64,000 nucleotides of DNA from Lichenicoccus sp965213775 (GTDB lineage Bacteria > Pseudomonadota > Alphaproteobacteria > Acetobacterales > Acetobacteraceae): assembly GCA_965213775.1 (NCBI GenBank), contig CBDCAC010000001.1, forward strand, positions 459,598 through 523,597. The letters are read 5' to 3'. The notes under the pieces were generated by a model. The model was not told where the DNA came from. It saw nothing but the letters and a program-made list of their open reading frames with translations, and searched no databases. Position numbers and translations under genes: made by a program. Positions 27,040 through 36,366 of the stretch are shown in pieces; the stretch's first letter is position 1; each line of letters starts with the position of its first letter.

Positions 27040-28497
27040 CTAGCGAACACTGGTTCCCGGCCAGAGCACCACCCGCAGGGTCTGCAGGATGATCAGGATG
27101 TCGAACAGCACGCTGAAGTTCTTCACGTAGTACAGGTCGTAGCTCAGCTTGGAGCGTGCATCGTCGACCGAGGCGCCGTAGGGGTAGTTGACCTGCGCCC
27201 ACCCGGTCAGGCCGGCCTTGACCAGGTGGCGCTCGTTATAGAGCGGGATCTCGCTGGTCAGCATCGAGACGAAGCCGGGCCGTTCCGGACGCGGACCCAC
27301 CAGCGACATGTCGCCGCGTATCACGTTGAGCAATTGGGGCAGCTCGTCCAGCCGGGTGCGGCGCAGGAAGCTGCCGATCCGGGTGATGCGGCTGTCCTTG
27401 GCCGCCGCCCATACCGCGCCGCCGGCTTCCGCGTTCACGCTCATGGTCCGCAGCTTGGTGATGGCGAAGTCCCGGCTGCCGCGGGTGACCCGCGTCTGGT
27501 GGTAGAACACCGGGCCGCGATCGTCGAGCTTGATCGCCGCCATCGCGAGCAGCAGCAGCGGCGTCGCCGGGATCAGCAGCAGCATGCTGACACCGATATC
27601 GAGCATGCGTTTCAGGCCGCGCTCCATCACGCCGAAATCGAACCCGTCCGAGTACAGCAGCCAGCCGAGCTCCAGGCGCCTGAGGTCGATCCGCCGGGTC
27701 TCGGTCTCGACGAAGCTCAAGTACTGCTTGATCGGGAAGCCCGCGGTCTTGCAGCTCAGCAGGTCCATCTGCGTCATGCCGCGACGTTCGTCCGGCGCCA
27801 CCACGATCTGGTCGGCATTGAAGTCTCGCGCGATCTGCAGCAGGCCGAGGTTGGAGGCCGCCACCACGCTGCCTTCGCCACCGTCCGCCAGGCGCGGGTC
27901 GATCGCGCCGAAACCCTGTTCATGCGCGAAGACGATCTCGTACTGCAGGTTGCGCCCCTCGTTGCGAAGCAGCCAGACCAGGTCCCAGGCGCGTTGGCCG
28001 GCGCCCACCACCAGCAGGCGGCGGCGGATGACGCCGTGCCGGCGCAGCACCCGGAACACCATCCGCGCGCCGAGACCGCAGACCAGGAAGCAGGCGAAGG
28101 CCACGACCAGGGTGCGCGCGAGGCCCGGCAGCGGCCCGAGCATGGAGAACACCGGCCAGGCGAGCGTCACGCTGAGCGCGGTGCCGCACACCGTGCTCAT
28201 CGCGGCCACGAACGGCAGGCGGCGCACCGACTTGCGCCCCTCGGCCAGGATGTCGCGGCGATACATGCCCAGCGCGTAGAGCAGCACCAGGTGGACGAGC
28301 GGGTAGGCCAGCGCCGGCAGCATGATCTGCAGGCCGTGCAGTGACGCGCAGGTGGCGAGCCCGCTCGCCAGCAGGACCGGCCACAGGATCGCCAGCGCGA
28401 CGATGTCCAGCGCCAGCATGATCCGGCTCGTGGTCAGGCCGATGGGACAGGAGCGGAGATGCCGACGCAGTTTTCTGAGCACGGACCTGGCCCTCAA
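27040..28497 (-). CDS. exopolysaccharide initiating sugar transferase (XrtA-locus type)
   Basis: A 485-residue polyprenyl-phosphate hexose-1-phosphate transferase that loads the first sugar on the lipid carrier at the inner membrane. About four to five N-terminal membrane segments (from LALDIVALAILWPVLLASG), a nucleotide-binding-like central part (RRLLVVGAGQRAWDL), a further membrane hairpin (LLLIPATPLLLLAMAAI) and the catalytic C-terminus follow: ITKLRTMSVNAE, RRTRLDELPQLLNVIRGDMS, LVGPRPERP. This is the form associated with PEP-CTERM/XrtA loci. The start is TTG overlapping the upstream glycosyltransferase stop; GTG at 28482 or ATG further in are alternatives. Confidence 0.9.
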   Translation of the reverse strand: MRARSVLRKLRRHLRSCPIGLTTSRIMLALDIVALAILWPVLLASGLATCASLHGLQIMLPALAYPLVHLVLLYALGMYRRDILAEGRKSVRRLPFVAAMSTVCGTALSVTLAWPVFSMLGPLPGLARTLVVAFACFLVCGLGARMVFRVLRRHGVIRRRLLVVGAGQRAWDLVWLLRNEGRNLQYEIVFAHEQGFGAIDPRLADGGEGSVVAASNLGLLQIARDFNADQIVVAPDERRGMTQMDLLSCKTAGFPIKQYLSFVETETRRIDLRRLELGWLLYSDGFDFGVMERGLKRMLDIGVSMLLLIPATPLLLLAMAAIKLDDRGPVFYHQTRVTRGSRDFAITKLRTMSVNAEAGGAVWAAAKDSRITRIGSFLRRTRLDELPQLLNVIRGDMSLVGPRPERPGFVSMLTSEIPLYNERHLVKAGLTGWAQVNYPYGASVDDARSKLSYDLYYVKNFSVLFDILIILQTLRVVLWPGTSVR

Positions 28498-29693
28498 CGA
28501 TCAGGAACTGCGGCGGGGCGGCCCGGCCCGGCGGCGATGCCGCTGAGATGGGCGAACAGCGCCTGCGTGTTGCGCTCCCAGGTGAAGCGACGGGCGCAGG
28601 CGCGGACCGCCTGCTGCGGCGGCGGATCGGCCAGGACGGCCGCGATCGCCGCGGCCATCGCCGAGGGGGTACGCTCGTCGACGAGCCGGCCGGCTGGCGG
28701 GTCGATCGCCTCCGCGGCACCGTCCACCCGCGGCGTCACCACCGGCGTGCCGCACGCCATCGCCTCGATCCACGCGTTGGCGAGCCCTTCGCTGGCGGAG
28801 GCCAGGGCCATCACGTCCGCAGCCGCCAGGATCGCCGGCAGGCTCGCATGCGGCAGGCTGCCGAGCAGGCGCACCCTCTCGCCCAAGCCCCGCGCGGCGA
28901 CCAGCCGGGCGAGCGTCTCGCGTTGCGGCCCGGCGCCGACCACCAGCAGCGTGGCACCCGGCAGCGAGGTCATCGCCTCGATGACGATGTCATGTCCCTT
29001 GCGCGCGATCAGGGCGCCGAGACTGACGACCAGCGGGCCGTCCACCCCGAGCGCGGCCTTGGCCGCCGTCCGCTCGACCGGCTGGAAGCGGTCGAGATCC
29101 ACGCCGGTGTAGTGCACCGTGATCTTGCCGGGATCCATGCCGAGGGCGGCCATGTCCTGCTTCAGCGAGCCGGCGACGGCGAGCAGGCCGGACGCGGCCT
29201 GCGCCGCTTCCAGCATCAGCCGCAGGCAGGCCGGACGCCTGGCCCAGTAGTGGATGTCGGCACCGCGCGCCTTGATCGAGAACGGCACCCCGAGCGAGGC
29301 GGCCAGCCGCGCCGCCGCCGGACCGTCGGGATAGAAGAACTCGGCGTCGATGACGTCGAAGGCGATACCGGACGCGTGCAGGCGGGCCAGGACCGGGCGC
29401 ACCGCCCGGTCGATCGCGGCCGGATTGAGCGCGCCGCTCAGGCCGGGGACGGTGGCGAAACGCGGCCTCGCGGTGGGCACGCCCTTCCAGTCCTCCAGAC
29501 CGGGCAGCGCCCGCTGGCGGCGGTAGCGCGGATGCAGGCTCAGCGGGAAGCGCGGCCGTCCGACCGGGTTGACGACGTGCAGCGCCACGTCCGCGCGAGC
29601 CGCGAGGCGCAGCGTCTGGCCTTCGACGAAGACGCCGAAGCTGGGCTCGATCGCGCTGGGAAACAGCGTTGAGAGGGTCAGGACCCGCAGCAT
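28494..29693 (-). CDS. glycosyltransferase family 4
   Basis: A 399-residue GT-B-fold glycosyltransferase acting at the cytoplasmic face of the membrane on the growing repeat unit. The N-terminal acceptor half starts MLRVLTLSTLFPSAIEPSFG; the C-terminal donor half has LVVSLGALIARKGHDI, LLGSLPHASLPAILAAADVMAL and the Glu-containing SEGLANAWIEAMACGTPVV. The start at 29693 is chosen at the conserved beginning. Its stop overlaps the start of the sugar transferase gene, so the two are coupled. It diverges from the glycosyltransferase at 29860. The sugar is unknown. Confidence 0.9.
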   Translation of the reverse strand: MLRVLTLSTLFPSAIEPSFGVFVEGQTLRLAARADVALHVVNPVGRPRFPLSLHPRYRRQRALPGLEDWKGVPTARPRFATVPGLSGALNPAAIDRAVRPVLARLHASGIAFDVIDAEFFYPDGPAAARLAASLGVPFSIKARGADIHYWARRPACLRLMLEAAQAASGLLAVAGSLKQDMAALGMDPGKITVHYTGVDLDRFQPVERTAAKAALGVDGPLVVSLGALIARKGHDIVIEAMTSLPGATLLVVGAGPQRETLARLVAARGLGERVRLLGSLPHASLPAILAAADVMALASASEGLANAWIEAMACGTPVVTPRVDGAAEAIDPPAGRLVDERTPSAMAAAIAAVLADPPPQQAVRACARRFTWERNTQALFAHLSGIAAGPGRPAAVPDR

Positions 29694-29859
29694 TGCGCAC
29701 CGGAGGATTTCAGGGCCGCAGCATGCCGGATCTTGGTTACGATTCAGTAAAGTCCGTCCGGACGGCACGGCGACGACGCGCGAGCCCGTTGAGCTTTGCC
29801 CCGGAAAGGTCCAATGCAGACGATGCTCGTTATGATATCGTATTCACAGGTCGTAGCCC
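29694..29859. promoter_or_regulatory. divergent intergenic region inside the polysaccharide locus
   Basis: This 166 bp space separates two divergent glycosyltransferase genes and must drive both. It contains an AT-richer stretch around 29825-29848 (GTTATGATATCGTATTC) that stands out locally and could include a promoter -10 box. No operator could be assigned. Confidence 0.4.
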
Positions 29860-30987
29860 ATGCACCGGACATCGCCGCCGCTCGTGCTGCACGTGTTTCC
29901 GAGCTTCGCGGTCGGCGGCGCGCAGGTTCGCTTCACGGCACTCGCCAACCGGTTCGGCGACGCATTCCGCCACGCCCTCGTGGCTCTGGACGGCATCACC
30001 GAGTGCAGCAGCCGCTTGGCGCCCGGTCTCGACGTGACGTTCCCCGCCATCGAGACCGCCAAGCGCGATCCGCTGGGCAACCTGCGCCGGATCCGCGGGC
30101 TGCTGGGCGGCCTGCGGCCGGCGGTGCTGGTCACCAGCAACTGGGGATCGATCGAGTGGGCGCTCGCCAACCTGGCCCCGATGGCCCGTCACATCCACAC
30201 CGAGGACGGCTTCGGACCGGAGGAACGCCATGTCCAGCTGCGGCGACGGGTATGGACGCGACGACTGGCGCTGCGCCGGAGCATCGTGGTGCTGCCGTCG
30301 CGCACCCTGCTGCGCATCGCGACCGAGACCTGGCGGCTCGACCCGCGACACCTGCGCTACATTCCGAACGGCGTCGACCTGCAGCGCTACGCCCCGCCGC
30401 CGGATCACGTCCGCGACCATGACGTCGCGGTGATCGGCATCGTGGCGGCGCTGCGGCCGGAGAAGAACGTGGGCCGCCTGCTGCGCGCGATGCGACAGCT
30501 CGAGACCCCTGCCCGCCTGGTCGTCGTCGGCGACGGCGGCGAGCGTGCCACGCTGCAGCGTCTCGCGGCCGGGCTCGGCCTGGCCGATCGCGTGGAGTTC
30601 ACCGGCCATGTGACAGATCCGAAACGGTTTTATCATGACTTCGACCTGCTCGCCCTCTCTTCGGATACCGAGCAGATGCCGCTCTCGGTGCTGGAGGCGA
30701 TGGCGGCGGGCTTGCCGGTGGTCGCCACCGACGTGGGCGACGTGCGCACCATGCTCTCCGAGGAGAACGACCGCTTCATCGTGCCGCGAGAGGACGCAGC
30801 GCTCGCCTCGGCGCTGCGCGCACTCCTGGACGACCCGGCGCTGCGACGTCGCGTGGGGCAGGCCAACCGTCGCAAGGCCGCGCAGGCCTATGATCAGGAA
30901 GCCATGTTCCAGGCCTATGCCGGCTTGCTGACCGGCGGCTCGGGAGCGGCGGTAAATCCTTGGCGGGGGGACGGCCGCACGAGTTAG
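29860..30987 (+). CDS. glycosyltransferase family 4, XrtA-locus type
   Basis: A 375-residue GT-B transferase closely matching the second glycosyltransferase group found in PEP-CTERM/XrtA loci. It starts PPLVLHVFPSFAVGGAQVRF (the HVxxSFxxGGxQ pattern), has YIPNGVDLQRYAP at the domain junction, VAALRPEKNVGRLLRAM, and the donor-binding SSDTEQMPLSVLEAMAAGLPVVATDVG. The upstream divergent region carries its promoter. The amidotransferase gene follows 57 bp downstream on the same strand. Confidence 0.9.
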   Translation: MHRTSPPLVLHVFPSFAVGGAQVRFTALANRFGDAFRHALVALDGITECSSRLAPGLDVTFPAIETAKRDPLGNLRRIRGLLGGLRPAVLVTSNWGSIEWALANLAPMARHIHTEDGFGPEERHVQLRRRVWTRRLALRRSIVVLPSRTLLRIATETWRLDPRHLRYIPNGVDLQRYAPPPDHVRDHDVAVIGIVAALRPEKNVGRLLRAMRQLETPARLVVVGDGGERATLQRLAAGLGLADRVEFTGHVTDPKRFYHDFDLLALSSDTEQMPLSVLEAMAAGLPVVATDVGDVRTMLSEENDRFIVPREDAALASALRALLDDPALRRRVGQANRRKAAQAYDQEAMFQAYAGLLTGGSGAAVNPWRGDGRTS

Positions 30988-31044
30988 ATTGATAACCGTA
31001 ACGAAAGCGTCCGCCGCACTGCGTCGGCTCGCGGGAGGACGGTG

Positions 31045-32979
31045 ATGTGCGGGTTGGCGGGCTTGTTCCATCATTCCGGCGGCGAGATCGACGCGGCGCT
31101 GCTGCACCGGATGACCGACGCGCTGCGTCATCGCGGCCCTGACGGCGAAGGCTTCCACGTCGAGCCGGGGGTCGGGCTCGGTCATCGCAGGCTCGCGATC
31201 ATCGACATCGCGGGCGGCCAGCAGCCGATGTACAACGAGGACCGTTCTGTGGTCATCGCCTTCAACGGCGAGATCTACAACCACGCGGCACTCCGTGACG
31301 TCCTGCAGGCGCAGGGTCACGTCTTCCGCAACCGCTGCGACACCGAGACGATCATCCATGCCTGGGAGAGCTGGGGGCCGGGCTGCCTGCAGCGGCTGTC
31401 GGGCATGTTCGCCTTCGCCCTGTGGGACCGCAACCGGCAGGTGCTGCTGCTGGCGCGTGACCGGCTCGGCGAGAAACCGCTGCACCTGATGCGTACGCCG
31501 GATGGCGGCTTGGCCTTCGCATCCGAGCTCGCGGCGCTCGCGGGGGTGCCCGGCCATGCGCGGCGGATCGATCCGACCGCCGTGGACGATTTCTTCGCCT
31601 ACGGCTACATCCCCGATCCGGGCACGATCTACCGGGGGATCAGCAAGCTCGCCCCCGGCCACTACCTGCTGCTGGAGCGCGGCGGCGGCGAGGCAAAGCC
31701 GGTGCGCTACTGGAGCCCGGCGGTCACGGTTCCGGGCCGGCAAGCCGACGCCGCCCCGGCCCTGCTCGGGCACCTGCGACGCAGCACCGCCGAGCGCCTG
31801 GTCGCCGACGTGCCGCTGGGCGCCTTCCTGTCCGGCGGCGTCGATTCAAGCGCCGTGGTCGCCGTCGCCGCCGGGATGCGCGCGTCCCCGCTCACCACCT
31901 TCACCCTCGGCCTCGAGGCGGGCGCCGACGAACGGCCATACGCGGCTTGGGTGGCGCTGCGCTACCGCACCGACCATCACGCCGAAGCCACGACGTTCGA
32001 CTACATCGAGGCCGCGCGCACCCAGGCCGCGATCTTCGGCGAGCCGTTCGGCGACAGCTCGTCGGTGCCGACCCTCGCCGTCTGCGCGCTGGCGCGACGG
32101 CACGCTACGGTGGCGCTGTCCGGAGACGGCGGCGACGAGGTGCTCGGCGGCTATCGCCGCTACCGCTGGCACCTGCTGGCCGAGGCCGTGCGCGCGAGCG
32201 TTCCGGGTCCGCTGCGCCGGCAGGTGATCGGCCGCATCGCCCGCTTCTATCCCAAGCTCGACCGGGCGCCGCGCTGGCTGCGGGCCAAGCATACCCTGAC
32301 CGAGATCAGCCTCGACAGCGCGCTCGGCTATTACGGCACGCTGTGCCGGGTGCAGCAGCGCGGGCGCCGCGCGCTGTACTCGCCCGACCTGGCGGCGCGG
32401 CTGGAGGGCTATGATCCGGGCGCCCGCATCGGCGCGATGATGGACGAGTGCGACGGGCTCGACCCGCTGCAGCAGGCGCAGCGGATCGACCTCGCGACCT
32501 ACCTGCCCGGCGACATCCTGACCAAGGTGGACCGCACCAGCATGGCGGCCTCGCTCGAGGTGCGGCCGCCGCTGCTCGACCACGAGTTCGTGGCCTGGGG
32601 GCTGAGCCTGCCGCGCCGGCTGAAGCTGCGCCGCGGCGCCGGCAAATACCTGCTCAAGCGCGCCATGGAGCCGTACCTGCCACCTGAGATCCTGTATCGC
32701 GGCAAGCAGGGCTTCGCGATGTCGCTGGCGTCCCAGCTCCGCGCCGGGGCCGACCGGCTGCAGCAGCGGCTGCTGGGCGAGACCATGCTGGAGTGCGGCC
32801 TGTTCGAGCGCGCGGCAATCGCCCGGCTGATCGAGCAGCACCGTGACGGCCGCTTCGACCACAGCGCGACGCTCTGGCTGCTACTGGTGTTCGAGGGCTT
32901 CCTGGTGTCGCAGGCGGCCGCCGACGCTCCGTCCGCGCCGCGACCTCAGGGTGCCGAGCGACAGGCCGCACTCGCGTGA
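31045..32979 (+). CDS. XrtA/PEP-CTERM-system amidotransferase (asparagine-synthase-like)
   Basis: A 644-residue two-domain enzyme of the asparagine synthetase B type. Removing Met1 exposes Cys2 (MCGLAGLFHH), the glutaminase nucleophile, which decides the start at 31045 rather than the GTG three bases earlier; GGGAGGACG lies upstream. The glutaminase domain (to ~residue 200) shows RHRGPDGEG and FNGEIYNH; the synthetase domain contains the ATP-binding SGGVDSSAVV (about residues 263-272) and LSGDGGDEVLGGYRRY. Copies in exosortase loci probably amidate a sugar or amino acid of the exopolysaccharide; the actual acceptor is not known. Confidence 0.92.
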   Translation: MCGLAGLFHHSGGEIDAALLHRMTDALRHRGPDGEGFHVEPGVGLGHRRLAIIDIAGGQQPMYNEDRSVVIAFNGEIYNHAALRDVLQAQGHVFRNRCDTETIIHAWESWGPGCLQRLSGMFAFALWDRNRQVLLLARDRLGEKPLHLMRTPDGGLAFASELAALAGVPGHARRIDPTAVDDFFAYGYIPDPGTIYRGISKLAPGHYLLLERGGGEAKPVRYWSPAVTVPGRQADAAPALLGHLRRSTAERLVADVPLGAFLSGGVDSSAVVAVAAGMRASPLTTFTLGLEAGADERPYAAWVALRYRTDHHAEATTFDYIEAARTQAAIFGEPFGDSSSVPTLAVCALARRHATVALSGDGGDEVLGGYRRYRWHLLAEAVRASVPGPLRRQVIGRIARFYPKLDRAPRWLRAKHTLTEISLDSALGYYGTLCRVQQRGRRALYSPDLAARLEGYDPGARIGAMMDECDGLDPLQQAQRIDLATYLPGDILTKVDRTSMAASLEVRPPLLDHEFVAWGLSLPRRLKLRRGAGKYLLKRAMEPYLPPEILYRGKQGFAMSLASQLRAGADRLQQRLLGETMLECGLFERAAIARLIEQHRDGRFDHSATLWLLLVFEGFLVSQAAADAPSAPRPQGAERQAALA

Positions 32980-33066
32980 CGTCATCGGCGTCCCGCGGTA
33001 GTTAACGGTTCAGCAACCAAATTCGGCCATAGAGGAACTCGGCGCGGGCTGAAGAGGGCAGGATCG

Positions 33067-34077
33067 ATGGGTCGCTTCCTGGTCACCGGCGGGTGCGGGT
33101 TCATCGGCTCGCACCTCTGCGAAGCCCTGCTCGGCGAGCGCCATGACGTGCGCGTGCTGGACGACCTGTCCTCCGGCAGCCTGAACAACCTCGCCACCGG
33201 CGCCACCCTGATCGAGGGCAGCATAACTGACCGCGAAACGGTCGCGGCCGCGCTCGACGGTGTCGATGGCTGCTTCCACCTGGCCGCCATCGCCTCGGTG
33301 GAGCGCGGGGTGCGCGACTGGGCCGACACGCACCGGGTCAACATCACCGGGACGATCACCATCTTCGAGGCGATCGCCCGCCAGCATGTCCGCCTGCCGG
33401 TGGTCTACGCCTCTTCGGCCGCGGTCTATGGCGACTGCACGGTGCTGCCGATCGCCGAGGCGGCCGAGCGTGCCCCCGCCTCGGCCTACGGCGCCGACAA
33501 GTACGCCTGCGAGCTGCACGCCCGGATCGCGACCCAGCTGCATGGGATCCCGACCACCGGGCTGCGCTTCTTCAACGTCTATGGCCCGCGCCAGGACCCG
33601 CGATCGCCCTATTCCGGGGTCATCTCGATCTTTGCCGACCGGCTGGGCCGCGGCGTACCGATCGACATCTATGGCGACGGCGAGCAGACCCGCGACTTCG
33701 TTTTCGTCGCCGACGTGGTGGCGGCACTGAGGGCGGCGATGACGCGCTCCCTGCCCGGCGCCCCGGTGTTCAACGTCTGCACCGGCGCGCCGACGTCGGT
33801 CCTCGATGTGGCCCGGATCATCGGCGCGCTCTGCGGGGTGTCTCCGCAGATGCGGTTCCGGCCGGCGCGTGGCGGCGAGATCCGGCACTCGATCGGCAGT
33901 GCCGCGCGCGCGCGCGAGGCACTCGGACTCGGCGCGCCGTGCGACCTCGGAACCGGGCTGCAACAGGTCCTGGCCTGGCTGGACGGCAGCCCGGCCGCAC
34001 GCCCGCCGGGGATCGCGTCGGCGGCGAGGGCGGAACCCGAGGCGGCGCTTGTCCTGGACCTCGTGGCCGGCGCATGA
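33067..34077 (+). CDS. NAD-dependent nucleotide-sugar epimerase/dehydratase
   Basis: A 336-residue extended short-chain dehydrogenase. The NAD-binding Rossmann motif is FLVTGGCGFIGSHLCEAL at the N-terminus, the active-site Tyr-x-x-x-Lys is YGADKYACELH, and GLRFFNVYGPRQDP and DFVFVADVVAAL are typical of UDP-glucose/UDP-glucuronate 4-epimerase-like enzymes. It would supply an activated sugar for the exopolysaccharide. It is the last gene of a plus-strand run (glycosyltransferase, amidotransferase, epimerase) and converges with the next glycosyltransferase gene. Confidence 0.9.
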   Translation: MGRFLVTGGCGFIGSHLCEALLGERHDVRVLDDLSSGSLNNLATGATLIEGSITDRETVAAALDGVDGCFHLAAIASVERGVRDWADTHRVNITGTITIFEAIARQHVRLPVVYASSAAVYGDCTVLPIAEAAERAPASAYGADKYACELHARIATQLHGIPTTGLRFFNVYGPRQDPRSPYSGVISIFADRLGRGVPIDIYGDGEQTRDFVFVADVVAALRAAMTRSLPGAPVFNVCTGAPTSVLDVARIIGALCGVSPQMRFRPARGGEIRHSIGSAARAREALGLGAPCDLGTGLQQVLAWLDGSPAARPPGIASAARAEPEAALVLDLVAGA

Positions 34078-34105
34078 GCGGCCGGCGCCGCGCGCCGAAC
34101 GTTCG

Positions 34106-35263
34106 CTACGCCGCGATCTCCCGCGCCACGGCGGCGCCGGATAGGTCGGCCCGCGCCATCGCCACGATCCGCTCGGCGTTGCGACGCCAGCTGTAATCGC
34201 GCCGCCCGATCTCCTCGCGCGCGGCAGCACCCAGGCGCTCGCGCAGCGAAGGGTCCTCGGCCAGGCGGCGGATCGCCTGCCACAGCCCGTCCGGCTGCGC
34301 CGGATCGAACAGCAGCGCGGTACGTTCGTGCTCGAGGATCTCGCGGATGTTAGGCTGATCGGGTGCGACGATCGCCCGGCCTGCCGCCATGTACTCGAAG
34401 ATCTTCAGCGGCGAGGCATAGCCGACGACACGCGGCTGCAGCGCGATGTCGAAGCCGGCGACGCGCTCGGGTATCGCCTCGTGCGAGGCGAGGCCGGTGA
34501 AGCGGACCCGGGCGGCGAGACCGATCGCCGCCGCCTGCCGCTCCAGCTCCGGGCGCGCCGGACCCTCGCCGACCACCACCAGATACAGGCTGCGCGCTTC
34601 CGCCTCGCGAGCCAGCGCGTCGATGACGACGTGCAGCCCGTGCCAGCGCCGCACGAACCCCACGAACCCGAGCACGACCGGACCGGTGCGCTGCTCGGCG
34701 GCTATGGCGAAGCGGGCCGGCTCGATGCCGTTGGGCGTGACCTCGATGCGCCAGCGTGCCACGCCCGCGGCCGCGACCATCTCCTTGAGCACGCCGGTCA
34801 CCGCCAGCAGCCGATCGGCCGACCGCCAGACCAGGCGCTCCGACGCCCGTCCGAGCCGACGCAGCCGGAGGTCGCCGAAGCGGCTGCGCTCGTCGGCGAG
34901 CGGCGCGTTGACCTCGACGTAGAACAGCAGCCGACGCCGCCGGGCGACCAGGGCACCGGCCAGGTAGAACAGGTTGTAGCGCTCGTAGACCAGGTCGGGC
35001 CGGAAGCCGTCGCAGGCCCGGGCCAGGCGCCGGTAGGCCGGCAGGTTGTAGGCCAACTCGGCGATCTCGCTCAGCATGCCGGGCAGGCAGCGCCGGATCA
35101 GCGCGACCCAGCGGCTCTCGCCGCCGAAGCTCGCCTGGTCGTAGAAGCGCGGCCCCACCACCAGCACCTCGTGCCCGGCCTGACGCAGCGCCGCGACGAT
35201 GGCCTCGACATGGACGCCCTGGCCGTCGCGGGACTGGATGCGGTGGCTGTAGAGGATACGCAT
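34106..35263 (-). CDS. glycosyltransferase family 4
   Basis: A ~385-residue GT-B glycosyltransferase. The N-terminal half begins MRILYSHRIQSRDGQGVHVEA; the donor half contains LGFVGFVRRWHGLHVVIDAL, VVVGEGPARPELERQA and PLKIFEYMAAGRAIVAPDQPN with the conserved Glu. The start at 35263 is chosen at the conserved beginning; ATG at 35323, overlapping the upstream stop, would add 20 residues and lacks a ribosome site. It is last in a minus-strand run of five genes of the polysaccharide locus. Confidence 0.88.
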   Translation of the reverse strand: MRILYSHRIQSRDGQGVHVEAIVAALRQAGHEVLVVGPRFYDQASFGGESRWVALIRRCLPGMLSEIAELAYNLPAYRRLARACDGFRPDLVYERYNLFYLAGALVARRRRLLFYVEVNAPLADERSRFGDLRLRRLGRASERLVWRSADRLLAVTGVLKEMVAAAGVARWRIEVTPNGIEPARFAIAAEQRTGPVVLGFVGFVRRWHGLHVVIDALAREAEARSLYLVVVGEGPARPELERQAAAIGLAARVRFTGLASHEAIPERVAGFDIALQPRVVGYASPLKIFEYMAAGRAIVAPDQPNIREILEHERTALLFDPAQPDGLWQAIRRLAEDPSLRERLGAAAREEIGRRDYSWRRNAERIVAMARADLSGAAVAREIAA

Positions 35264-35315
35264 GGGCGTCGTCCCATCGGCTGGAGAGGGGCCAAGGCTC
35301 GGCCCGTCATCGGGT

Positions 35316-36362
35316 TCAGGCATGTCGTGGCGAGGGCCCGCGCAGTCCGGCGCGCGCCCTCGACAGCGCGCCGCGCGCGATCGCGAGCAGGCCCGCGGGC
35401 CGGCGCGGGTTGATCAGCAGCAGTCCGATTCTCTGACGACGCTGCGTCGTCCAGAGCGCCTTGTAGGGATCGTCGCCGCGGCCGAAATCGAGGCTGTCGA
35501 CCCGCTCCTCGTCGAGCAGGCGACGCACCATCATCGCGGTCAGCACGGTGCCGGGCGACAGCGGCCTGAACCGCTCGTCATGCGCCAGCTTGACGACGGT
35601 CGCGCGCCCGTCCGCCACGATCCAGAACTGTGCCGCGGCCGGACGATCTCCGGCCCAGAGCACGCCGAGCCTGAGCGCGCCGCGCGCGGCCGCGTCGCGC
35701 ATCAGGGCGGCGTTGAAGCACGGGAACGGTTCCGGCTGCTTCCAGCTCGCCCGGTAGACGCTCTCGAAGACCTCGATCCCGCACTCGAGCCGCGGCTCGC
35801 CGACGAAGATCTCGAGGCGCGTCTCGCCGGCGCATCGCTTCAGCTTGCGACGCACCGTCTCGCGCAGCGCCCCCGGCCGGTCGGCGAGGTAGTCGGCCCA
35901 GGACCGTCCGGCGACCGGCTCGTGGCGGTTGACGAAGTGATCGAAGCGCTGCACTCGCAAGCCGGCCATGCGCAGCCCGCCGATGAAGGCCGCGAGGTCC
36001 GGCCACTCCGCCGGGATCGCGTCCAGGCGGACCGTGCCGCAGGCCCGGCAGAGCCGTCCGAGCTCCCGCCCGACGACCCGTGACGCAGCCGGCGCGGCGC
36101 TGCCCGACGACGGCCAGTAGACGCAGCTGTAGGGCGTCGTCAGGCTGCCCAGTCGGGCCTGTCGCCGCGCCAGCGGAACCACGGCGTGCGGACGGCCATC
36201 CTGGATCAGCACCGCGAAACAGGCGGCGACGCCGGCGGGCAGCGCGTGCGCGCTGACGGTGCGGTACCAGCCCAGGCTCGCGAACGGATCGGACGGGAAC
36301 AGCGCCTCGCAGCCGGGCGGCAGCCCGTCGACCGACTCCGCGAGCAGCAATCGTATCGCCAT
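35316..36362 (-). CDS. GNAT-family acyltransferase (BioF2-like)
   Basis: A 348-residue protein with a duplicated GNAT-type fold of the BioF2/FemAB-like kind. Features include FASLGWYRTVSAHALP, LRETVRRKLKRC, YRASWKQPEPFP, the ADGRATVVKLAHDERFRPLSPG strand-turn-helix and DFGRGDDPYKALWTTQRR at the end, which parallels the GDxxYK motif of this family. Such proteins in polysaccharide loci probably add acyl or aminoacyl groups to sugars. It lies between the YdcF-like and glycosyltransferase genes and has 4 bp to the former, so all are likely in one operon. Confidence 0.85.
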   Translation of the reverse strand: MAIRLLLAESVDGLPPGCEALFPSDPFASLGWYRTVSAHALPAGVAACFAVLIQDGRPHAVVPLARRQARLGSLTTPYSCVYWPSSGSAAPAASRVVGRELGRLCRACGTVRLDAIPAEWPDLAAFIGGLRMAGLRVQRFDHFVNRHEPVAGRSWADYLADRPGALRETVRRKLKRCAGETRLEIFVGEPRLECGIEVFESVYRASWKQPEPFPCFNAALMRDAAARGALRLGVLWAGDRPAAAQFWIVADGRATVVKLAHDERFRPLSPGTVLTAMMVRRLLDEERVDSLDFGRGDDPYKALWTTQRRQRIGLLLINPRRPAGLLAIARGALSRARAGLRGPSPRHA

Positions 36363-36366
36363 GCCG

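Noticed and set aside
29829..29846. TGATATCGT-like motif shared with 54690 as a common operator of the polysaccharide locus
   Set aside because: The core 9-mer also occurs inside the ferritin-like gene (~26043) and near 55168, so chance cannot be excluded with so few copies.
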